Source: Desulfobacterales bacterium
Lineage (GTDB): Bacteria > Desulfobacterota > Desulfobacteria > Desulfobacterales > Desulfosalsimonadaceae
Assembly: GCA_018224315.1 (NCBI GenBank)
Contig: JAGTVF010000349.1
Location: 1-11,198, forward strand
Length of the DNA stretch: 11,198 nt
Direction: 5' to 3'
Below, one piece after another: positions 1 to 6,063 of this stretch (position 1 is the first letter of the stretch; each line of letters begins with the position of its first letter). Below the pieces are notes generated by a model. The model made no database searches, had not been told where the DNA came from, and saw only the letters and a program-made list of their open reading frames with translations. The translations under genes and the position numbers were made by a program.

Positions 1-421
1 AGTTTTGCGCCGGTTCGGGTAAAATATGATCATGAAACACCCAGGCCGCAAGTTTTAAGGCCATGCGCGTGGTGGGATGATCGCCTGCGCCGAATGCCGC
101 ACCAGCCTCGATGCGCACCACAATCTGCTTTGGCCGGGGGTTGACCACTGCGTCGGGCGGGGCCAGAATCACCCAGTCACCGGTTTTAACAGCGCGCTTA
201 TGGGAGATTTCCACAAAGGTATGGCCCAGAAACTGTGTATAGGTTAGCCGGTTTTCCGCCATTAAGGTTTTTACAGCCCGGCGCACCGCTTTTTTCGAAA
301 TTTTTTCCTGTCCACAGACTTCCCGTTCAAGGTCCATGGGGGTGTATTTGCTGCCGGCGCGGCCCAGCCTCTCCAGGATGCTTTGCCGGATTTTGGCATC
401 ATCGGTCCGGAAAGTTGTCAT
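1..421 (-). CDS. PrmA-like methyltransferase with N-terminal winged-helix-like domain (3' part missing)
   Basis: An open frame starts at ATG 421-419 and runs off the window edge, giving the first 140 residues. Residues about 5-65 form a basic, helical, winged-helix-like segment (for example SKYTPMDLEREV, then KKAVRRAVKTLMAENR). Residues about 105-125 read RIEAGAAFGAGDHPTTRMAL. This matches the SAM-binding entry motif of the PrmA (ribosomal protein L11 lysine methyltransferase) family, which has the pattern FGTG-x-H-x-TT. The N-terminus does not look like the usual PrmA substrate-recognition domain, so the substrate may not be L11. The ATG overlaps the stop of the upstream GTPase gene (ATGA), which implies translational coupling in one operon. 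The SAM-binding fold itself lies outside the window. The methyltransferase assignment is fairly firm. The substrate is unknown. Confidence 0.75.
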   Translation of the reverse strand, partial: MTTFRTDDAKIRQSILERLGRAGSKYTPMDLEREVCGQEKISKKAVRRAVKTLMAENRLTYTQFLGHTFVEISHKRAVKTGDWVILAPPDAVVNPRPKQIVVRIEAGAAFGAGDHPTTRMALKLAAWVFHDHILPEPAQN

Positions 422-1836
422 GCGCGTGAAATCTCATTTAAAAGGTCCCGCATCATGGCTGAAAATTCCTGCACCGTCTGCTGCCCTGCGGCCGTGCCCT
501 TTTGACGGACCTCTTTGAAAAATCGCTGGCTGATTTTTTTCTGCTTCTGGCTCCATTTGGCGGTCAAAAATTCCGATATGCCGGCGTCTGCCCCATTTCC
601 CGTCTCCGGCCGGTCGCGCCGGCTGTGGGCCCAGTTGATCACGTGCCAGAAATATATCAGGCTCCGGTCAATAATCACGTAAAGCAGCTGATCGTTTTTC
701 ACGGGGCCGGCCTGGATCCGTATGCCGCCCAGGGCCTGGCCCTTGATTTTGGCCCGGGCGATTTTCCGGGATCCCCAGGATGCTGATCCCGCCCCCAGCG
801 CACCGCCCAGGGCCGTAAACACCCCGAAGGTCAGTCCGGCCAGGGCCAGATCCGCCTTGGCGCCGATGCCCGCACCGATGCCGGCGCCCGCCCAGGCCAT
901 CTGGCTGCGGGTCAGTCCCAGGGCTTTTAATGTTTTTTCGGAAAACAGTTCTTCTCCGGCCAAAGACTGGGCGGGTAGATCATAGGAGAAAATGTTGTGC
1001 TTGAATCGCTTTTTGATCCGGTGATGGGCTTTTTTCTCCGTGTCTGCCACCTGCCGGCGGTACTCGACGGCCAGCTGCTTTTCCACCGCCTCTGTGCCGG
1101 AAGCATCATGCACGGTTTTTTTTGCCCGGTATTGCAGCACCGAAGCCAGCAGGTCCGTGATAATAGCTGCGGCCTGCTCAAGGCGCATATGCCAATCGGT
1201 TTCAAATGCATCAATGACGCGCTGCAGGGCCTCGTCCCAGTCCGGATCAATCACTTTGAGGCTTTTGAGCAAGTCCATGCGCTCGGAAAAGCTTGCCCGC
1301 TGGGCATCAAAGACGCGAATGATGTTAAAATGCATGCGTGCAGCGGTTTTCCACTCCTCGATGTAGTCGCCGTGCTTTCGATCCTTGGTGTTGATCACGG
1401 CCATGCGGGGTGCGCCGGTCAGGCGAAGGATATCCATTTCCAGTCGGTCGGCCGTGCGCACCGGCCGGGTCCCGTCGACCACAAAGATCACCCCGGCGCC
1501 TGCGGCCAGCGGGGTGAGCAGCCGGCACTCGTGGGCAAATTCGGCATCGGTTTCATGGGCCCGGATAAACGCATCAATCCAGGGCTGTTCCGGATCTGCA
1601 TTTTGGGTGATCCATTTGTGCGCGGCTCTGGGGTTTTGAAATCCCGGGGTGTCGACAAACCGGATGATTTCCGCTTCATCGATAAAAACCGGATAATCAT
1701 GGCATTGGCGCGTTTCTCCCGGAGTAGGGCTCACGGGCACGGCGTCATTTTCCGCAAGAGTGGCCACCACCGAGGACTTGCCTTCGTTGGGATGGCCCAG
1801 TACGGCAAAAACCGGGATGTCTGAACGTTTGGTCAA
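418..1836 (-). CDS. GTPase with DUF3482-type C-terminal domain
   Basis: A 472-residue Era/TrmE-like GTPase. G1 is GHPNEGKSS at 14-22, a threonine-bearing switch I segment lies around 38-42 (PTPGETR), G3 is DTPG at 62-65 and G4 is NTKD at 149-152, a variant of NKxD. Residues about 200-290 are charged and helical. Residues about 305-350 form a glycine- and alanine-rich hydrophobic stretch (AGAGIGAGIGAKADLALAG), which may insert into a membrane or mediate helix packing. The C-terminus is basic and helical. From memory this architecture is the DUF3482 family, usually found beside DUF2868 proteins, as here. The cellular function is not established. The start is TTG, chosen because GGAGGA lies at ideal distance and no ATG is better placed. 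It begins one base after the partner's stop. By analogy with YcjX/YcjF-type pairs it may act at the inner membrane; that is inference. Confidence 0.85.
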   Translation of the reverse strand: MTKRSDIPVFAVLGHPNEGKSSVVATLAENDAVPVSPTPGETRQCHDYPVFIDEAEIIRFVDTPGFQNPRAAHKWITQNADPEQPWIDAFIRAHETDAEFAHECRLLTPLAAGAGVIFVVDGTRPVRTADRLEMDILRLTGAPRMAVINTKDRKHGDYIEEWKTAARMHFNIIRVFDAQRASFSERMDLLKSLKVIDPDWDEALQRVIDAFETDWHMRLEQAAAIITDLLASVLQYRAKKTVHDASGTEAVEKQLAVEYRRQVADTEKKAHHRIKKRFKHNIFSYDLPAQSLAGEELFSEKTLKALGLTRSQMAWAGAGIGAGIGAKADLALAGLTFGVFTALGGALGAGSASWGSRKIARAKIKGQALGGIRIQAGPVKNDQLLYVIIDRSLIYFWHVINWAHSRRDRPETGNGADAGISEFLTAKWSQKQKKISQRFFKEVRQKGTAAGQQTVQEFSAMMRDLLNEISRA

Positions 1837-1837
1837 T

Positions 1838-3409
1838 TTATCCTCCCAGGCTTTCCACCCGGATGTACGGATCAGCCAGGCCGTTGACCGCCTGCTGCCA
1901 GGTGACCAGTTCGGTTTTGTCCGGCATGCCGGGCAGGGGGCCGCCTGTCTGGTCCGGCTTTCCGGTCAGGAAAAGAATCAGGGATGCCGTCGGACCTGCA
2001 GCAGTGCGGATTCGGCGTATCCATGCCAGGTTTTCCCGGATGGGCGGCTGCCAGGCCTCGATGACCACGGCCACACGTACCTGGTTCATGCCTGCGTTTT
2101 CCAGGGCCCGGACCAGTTGTTTAACGTCCTGATCCGAATCCCCTGTGGCCGATATGCCGGCTGCGGTTTCCAGCCCTGTCCGGTTGCGGATTTCTTCGGC
2201 CACGGCGGAGATGTCCATTGCTGCCTCTTCAGGCACCATCAGCACAACAGATTCCCCCGGGCCGGGCAAAGGGCTATGGGTATGCTGTGGTTTGTCCGGA
2301 CCGGGGCCGGGTTTATTCCGGGCACCCGTGTCTTGCGTGTCTGGCTGCGGGCTTCGGGTTTCCACGTTCGGGGCGGTCATCTGCAGCAAGAGCCGGTCGC
2401 AGGCGGCGTGAGTGAATTTGAGCCGGGCCAGATGCCTGCGCTGCTGCCACCGTCCGATGCCCAGCAGCACAACCCTTGGGACAAGGCCGTAAAATACAAC
2501 GCTGAAACACAAAAACGGCCACCAGGAGGCCAGATCAGCAGAAGCCAGATTATATATGCCTTCCTTTAACACCATTTTGCTGCCGGCAATCTGGGCTGCA
2601 GTGGGGTGTGCGACGGGCGGCTCCAGAAACCAGGCCCACGGGGCGGCGAGAAATTCCACGATGGCATAAACCGTCTGAGGATCGGGCCGGAGGGTGGACT
2701 GCCATCCAAAGGCCACATCCGTTAATGTGATGCGCATGAGCATGGCGGCCAGAACCCCGAGGTTAAATGCAATGCCCGCAAGCTGGGCCGTGTTAAACAC
2801 CGGCCAGAAAAAGATCTTGCCGTAAACGGTTCGGCTCCGGCCCACCATGCCCACAATCTCCTGGAACCGGTTTTGCTGCTGCCGGGACAGGCGGGGGGAA
2901 ATCCAGCCCATGAGCCGGAGAGCCAGACGCCGGAGCAAAGCGCTGATGAGAACATACAGACCGTTTTTGCCAAAAGACGGCCGGATGCGCGAAAGCACGG
3001 AGGCTGCGGCCAGCAATGCCAAAAGCAGGATTTGGGGGACAAGCAGCACCCACAGGCAGGTAAACACGTTGACCGGGGTGGTGCCGCCGTAGGAAAGAAG
3101 TGATCCGGCCAGTGCGGCACCGGCAAAAAAAGCGGCAAAAAAAACCAGCCATCCGGCCATGCGCATGGCCTGGGCATAGATTTGACCCGGCAGCATTTCT
3201 TGATTTTCACCGGCGGTTTGGTTTTGTCTCCGGGCCTGGAGCCAGTGTTTGAGCACGGACCTGCGGTCTGGGGCCTGCGGATGAAAGCTGACATACTCCA
3301 GGTAAATCCTGCGGTCTTCGGCTGCATCCCCGGCGTTGTCTGCATCAGCGCGCAGCCTGAGCAGATATTCCAGGTCCATGAGGTCATGAATTTGCCACAA
3401 GGCGGCCAT
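1838..3409 (-). CDS. DUF2868-type inner-membrane protein, partner of the GTPase
   Basis: A 523-residue membrane protein. The N-terminal 80 residues are soluble and charged (helical MDLEYLLRLRADAD). Four hydrophobic segments lie near residues 84-106, 114-140, 204-228 and 296-318. A basic loop separates helices 2 and 3 (about 140-200). A proline-rich linker (about 350-385, PGPGPDKPQ) leads to a soluble alpha/beta domain (about 386-523, starting ESVVLMVPEEAAMDIS and including VRVAVVIEAWQPP). The layout and N-terminus match what I recall of DUF2868, a family of unknown function that neighbours DUF3482 GTPases. The gene is first in its operon. ATG 3409 has no clear Shine-Dalgarno site, and the frame stays open for 8 codons upstream with only CTG available as an earlier start, so the start is less certain than the rest. 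It could be the membrane receptor or effector of the GTPase. Confidence 0.8.
   Translation of the reverse strand: MAALWQIHDLMDLEYLLRLRADADNAGDAAEDRRIYLEYVSFHPQAPDRRSVLKHWLQARRQNQTAGENQEMLPGQIYAQAMRMAGWLVFFAAFFAGAALAGSLLSYGGTTPVNVFTCLWVLLVPQILLLALLAAASVLSRIRPSFGKNGLYVLISALLRRLALRLMGWISPRLSRQQQNRFQEIVGMVGRSRTVYGKIFFWPVFNTAQLAGIAFNLGVLAAMLMRITLTDVAFGWQSTLRPDPQTVYAIVEFLAAPWAWFLEPPVAHPTAAQIAGSKMVLKEGIYNLASADLASWWPFLCFSVVFYGLVPRVVLLGIGRWQQRRHLARLKFTHAACDRLLLQMTAPNVETRSPQPDTQDTGARNKPGPGPDKPQHTHSPLPGPGESVVLMVPEEAAMDISAVAEEIRNRTGLETAAGISATGDSDQDVKQLVRALENAGMNQVRVAVVIEAWQPPIRENLAWIRRIRTAAGPTASLILFLTGKPDQTGGPLPGMPDKTELVTWQQAVNGLADPYIRVESLGG
1841..1846 (-). promoter_or_regulatory. Shine-Dalgarno site for the TTG-started GTPase gene
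   Basis: GGAGGA lies inside the last two glycine codons of the upstream membrane-protein gene, followed by TAAA and then TTG. The core GGAGG is five bases from the start codon. This decides the TTG start and indicates that ribosomes finishing the DUF2868 gene can re-initiate on the GTPase gene. Confidence 0.8.
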
Positions 3410-3435
3410 GGTCGCGTCAGTTTCTAAATTCAGTT

Positions 3436-3463
3436 TTAAGTGTTAAGTGATTAAGTGTTAAGT
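3436..3463. repeat. Short tandem array, TTAAGTG heptamer
   Basis: The 13-mer TTAAGTGTTAAGT occurs twice exactly (3436-3448 and 3451-3463), separated by GA. Each copy is itself built from the heptamer TTAAGTG. It is AT-rich and lies between two divergent genes, 27 bases upstream of the DUF2868 start codon, so it may lie in that gene's leader or promoter. Confidence 0.85.
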
Positions 3464-3479
3464 AAAACAGTGGTTTTTT

Positions 3480-3513
3480 TTGAACTTTGAACTTTGAACC
3501 TTGAACCTTGAAC
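3480..3513. repeat. Tandem heptamer array, TTGAACY x5
   Basis: Five consecutive units occur: TTGAACT, TTGAACT, TTGAACC, TTGAACC and TTGAAC. The last unit breaks off into AAGG. The period is exactly 7, as in the adjacent TTAAGTG array, but the unit differs. The array follows an eight-T run (3473-3480). Confidence 0.85.
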
Positions 3514-3524
3514 AAGGTTTAAGG
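3499..3524. repeat. Inverted repeat / hairpin formed by the end of the heptamer array
   Basis: The left arm 3499-3510 (CCTTGAACCTTG) pairs with 3513-3524 (CAAGGTTTAAGG) over 12 positions around AA, with one G-U pair when read on the plus strand. In RNA the innermost pair would probably open to a 4-base loop. There is no U-tract after it on the plus strand, so it is not a classical terminator. It sits upstream of the PHP promoter. Confidence 0.55.
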
Positions 3525-3634
3525 GTTCTGGTCTGACAGTCAATGTAGCACAAACCCGGCACCGGCACAACGCAGGGATCACTGCAGGAAAAAGGGCCTT
3601 GTTTGTAAGAATGAAAACTGTTTTGAATCGGGCA

Positions 3635-3663
3635 TTGTGTTTTACCCATGTCTGTCTTATAAT
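3635..3663 (+). promoter_or_regulatory. Sigma70-type promoter of the PHP gene
   Basis: The -10 box is TATAAT (3658-3663, perfect consensus) and the -35 box is TTGTGT (3635-3640, TTG conserved), with a 17-base spacer. The predicted start of transcription is A3669 or G3670, which gives a leader of about 28 bases containing the ribosome binding site. The layout agrees with the TTG start of the following gene. Confidence 0.65.
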
Positions 3664-3680
3664 GGTTTAGTTAATCTGAC

Positions 3681-3687
3681 AAAGGAG
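3681..3687 (+). promoter_or_regulatory. Shine-Dalgarno site of the PHP gene
   Basis: AAAGGAG ends ten bases before the TTG at 3698. This is slightly long but usable. An in-frame TGA at 3677-3679 rules out any start upstream, so TTG 3698 is the first possible start in this frame. Confidence 0.6.
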
Positions 3688-3697
3688 TTGTCATCCA

Positions 3698-4627
3698 TTG
3701 GGATCTGCATATAGGGCATCCGCCTGTGATGCCGCACAACCGTTAAATCCCCATCGTGTTCATTTTGCCCGGCCGGACCTGGCAAACCTTAAAGCCTTTG
3801 CCACGGTGGTGGACATGCATTTTCACAGCCGGTATTCTGACGGGTTCAATGATATCGAAGCCATTGCCGGCCGGGTTCGAAAGATGGGCATCGGCATTGC
3901 CGTCACAGACCACAACGCTATTGGCGGTGCTTTGGAAATGGCCCGCCACAGGGATATCTTCAGCATCCCGGGCATCGAGGTCACCTCCAGGGAAGGGGCC
4001 CACCTGCTGGTTTATTTTTATGAAATCCATGATTTGGTAAGGTTTTATGAAAAGGACCTGCGGCCCTTTCTGGGAAAAGATGTCATGTCCTCGTGCGCCC
4101 TGTCCATGGAATCGCTGATTGCCTGCGCCCGTCAGTACAAGTGCGTGATTGTGTTTCCCCATCCTTTCTCAGCCGCCTATGTGGGTGTGTGCAACCCCAT
4201 GTTTTCCAGCATTCGCCAGCAGTACCTGCTGGCCTCTGCAGACGGCATCGAGGCCATCAATGCCGGCAACCTGCACAAGTGGAACATGGACAGCACATTG
4301 CTGGGATTCAACCTGGATGCCGGGCTGACCGGTGGCAGTGACGGCCATAACCTGTTTCAGTTCGGCCGGGCCGTGACCTGTGCGGCGTGCCCAAGGGACC
4401 GGGCCGCGTTTCTCGATGCGGTGCGCGACTGTGCCACCCGGGTGGTGGGCAAGGAAATCAATATCCTGCGCAAGGTCACCTCCAACGGCATGAAGCTGCG
4501 CAGCAACTTCCGCAATTCATCCGAACTGTTCGGCAAAAACATCCGCTACGGATATGCCCTGATCCACAGCCGTTCCAGGCAGGTGCGCGATCGGATGCGC
4601 CGGCGCGGCAAATCCGCTTACAGGTAA
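3698..4627 (+). CDS. PHP-domain metal-dependent phosphoesterase
   Basis: A 309-residue protein with the full set of PHP (polymerase and histidinol phosphatase) metal-site motifs: DMHFHSRYSDG at 39-49, TDHN at 70-73, GIEV at 92-95, H102 in GAHLLVYFY, FPHP at 153-156 and SDGH at 214-217. The histidines and acids at 41, 43, 48, 72, 94, 102, 155, 215 and 217 would bind a two- or three-metal centre that hydrolyses a phosphoester, in the cytoplasm since no signal or membrane segment is seen. The size is close to TrpH/RNase AM-type PHP proteins, but nothing proves a nuclease substrate. The tail (about 255-309) is strongly basic (RMRRRGKSAYR), which would suit binding to nucleic acid or acidic membrane; that is inference. 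The gene is monocistronic with its own promoter. Its first 38 residues have no recognised motif; a GTG or ATG near 3804-3815 would give a shorter protein starting right at the domain. Confidence 0.85.
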   Translation: MGSAYRASACDAAQPLNPHRVHFARPDLANLKAFATVVDMHFHSRYSDGFNDIEAIAGRVRKMGIGIAVTDHNAIGGALEMARHRDIFSIPGIEVTSREGAHLLVYFYEIHDLVRFYEKDLRPFLGKDVMSSCALSMESLIACARQYKCVIVFPHPFSAAYVGVCNPMFSSIRQQYLLASADGIEAINAGNLHKWNMDSTLLGFNLDAGLTGGSDGHNLFQFGRAVTCAACPRDRAAFLDAVRDCATRVVGKEINILRKVTSNGMKLRSNFRNSSELFGKNIRYGYALIHSRSRQVRDRMRRRGKSAYR

Positions 4628-6057
4628 GGGGAAAACAGCCACATCAGGGCATCGCGGGTTTTGACCGCAAAGGAGCGATTGTTGATATCCGTCAGATAAA
4701 TCTGCCGGGAGCGGTCGATTTTTTCCGTCACATAGCCGGCAATGTCTTCCACCACGTTTGCGTCAAAAATCTCCACGTTGAGTTCAAAATTTAACTTCAG
4801 GCTGCGCGGATCCATGTTGGCCGATCCGATCTGGGCGTAATGGCCGTCTGCCACAAAAAGCTTTGAATGCACAAAAGGCGGGGGCTGAAAATAGATATTG
4901 GCGCCCCAGAACAAAAGCTCATATAGCATATTGTTGGTGGCCCACTGGATAAACGGCAGGTTGTTGACCGAGGGCAGCACAATATCCACCCGGGTGCCGC
5001 GCAGCACGGTGGTCTGGATGGCCGAGATCATCTCCACGGACGGCAGGAAATAGGGGGTCATGATCATCACGTGCTTTCTGGCCGTGGCCACCGCCCCCAC
5101 CAGGATGGCGGAAAGCTTGTCCACCGGTTCACTGGGCCCGTCGGCAATGGCGCGGCACACGGCTTTTCCCCTTGACACCGTGGGTGTGGCCGTGGGCTCT
5201 ATCGCCTGGCCCGTGCAAAACGACCAGTCCTCGATAAAGCTTTGCTCCAGCTGGCGCACGATGGGGCCGGTGAGGCGGAAGTGGGTATCGATAACCCGTT
5301 TGCTGTTGTCTTTGACTTCCGCCATGTGCCTGTCACCGATGTTCATACCGCCTGTAAATCCCACGTCTCCGTCGACCATCAGGGTTTTTCTGTGGGTGCT
5401 TAGGTTGATATGCAGCATGGGCAGGGGAAGAAGGCGCGGTGGCAGAAACCGGGTGCAGGCGATGCCGGCTTTTTCCAGCAGGGCGCTGGCTTGGGGTCGG
5501 GAATAAAGCTCGCCGAATCCGTCGACAATCACCCGAACCTCCACGCCCCGGGCTGCGGCTGCGGTCAGGGCCCCGATCATCTGCCGGCCTGCCGAATCCG
5601 TGTCAAAAATATAGGTGCACAGAAATATCCGGTGCTCGGCGTTTTCAATGGCCTGGATCATGGCCGGATAGGCTGCTTCCCCGTTGTGGAGCAGATCAAT
5701 GCGGTTGCCGCCCACAAGGGGCGCCCGGGCGACATTGTCGGAGATGCGCGCGATATCGGACACCGCCCTGGAAACTTCCAGGTCCGCAGGCAGATACTTT
5801 GCGGTTTCAAGGGAATCTCCCCCCCCGGGCTCCACCCGGTGCGGATGGCGCTTGATTTCCAGTCTCCGGGCCCGGTTTCGGACCCGGTTGATGCCGAAAA
5901 GGAAGTAAACCAGGGGGCCCACAAAGGGAAATGTCAGGCAGACTGCCACCCAGACCAGGGCTGACTGGGGGGTGCGCTTGAAAAACAGTGCATGACCGGC
6001 AGACAGCAAAGAAAGGGGGATATTTAAGCCAACAATGATCCAATTGAAAACAGACAT
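4618..6057 (-). CDS. cls: Cardiolipin synthase (two-HKD phospholipase D family)
   Basis: A 479-residue enzyme that would join two phosphatidylglycerol molecules into cardiolipin at the inner membrane. Two N-terminal membrane helices (about 4-24 and 33-55) precede a basic stretch (NRVRNRARRLEIKR). The first HKD motif is HRKTLMVD (H222, K224, D229) followed by FTGGMN. The second is HSKLFVAD (H397, K399, D404) followed by SANMDPRS. Both catalytic triads are intact and the length is typical of ClsA-type enzymes. ATG 6057 is preceded by AAGGA at short spacing, only six bases after the helicase stop, so it is probably the last gene of the cooC-like/helicase operon. Its 3' end overlaps the convergent PHP gene by 10 bases. 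An eight-G run in the linker codes for glycines near residue 78-80. The related reaction with phosphatidylethanolamine (ClsC type) cannot be excluded. Confidence 0.9.
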   Translation of the reverse strand: MSVFNWIIVGLNIPLSLLSAGHALFFKRTPQSALVWVAVCLTFPFVGPLVYFLFGINRVRNRARRLEIKRHPHRVEPGGGDSLETAKYLPADLEVSRAVSDIARISDNVARAPLVGGNRIDLLHNGEAAYPAMIQAIENAEHRIFLCTYIFDTDSAGRQMIGALTAAAARGVEVRVIVDGFGELYSRPQASALLEKAGIACTRFLPPRLLPLPMLHINLSTHRKTLMVDGDVGFTGGMNIGDRHMAEVKDNSKRVIDTHFRLTGPIVRQLEQSFIEDWSFCTGQAIEPTATPTVSRGKAVCRAIADGPSEPVDKLSAILVGAVATARKHVMIMTPYFLPSVEMISAIQTTVLRGTRVDIVLPSVNNLPFIQWATNNMLYELLFWGANIYFQPPPFVHSKLFVADGHYAQIGSANMDPRSLKLNFELNVEIFDANVVEDIAGYVTEKIDRSRQIYLTDINNRSFAVKTRDALMWLFSPYL

Positions 6058-6063
6058 TGATCC

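Noticed and set aside
997..1824. Long plus-strand open frame of 275 codons
   Set aside because: It lies wholly antisense to the GTPase gene, whose motifs are clear; the product has no recognisable domain and no ribosome binding site.
3499..3524. Hairpin considered as a transcription terminator
   Set aside because: No gene ends toward it on either strand, and no T-tract follows in a usable direction.
3458..3649. Small minus-strand open frame of 63 codons in the intergenic region
   Set aside because: Its end (SRFKVQSSKFK) is just the translated heptamer repeat. It has no plausible ribosome binding site, and its start overlaps the PHP promoter.
3688..3714. Eight-codon TTG leader frame before the PHP gene
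   Set aside because: The Shine-Dalgarno sequence directly abuts the TTG with no spacing, so initiation is unlikely.
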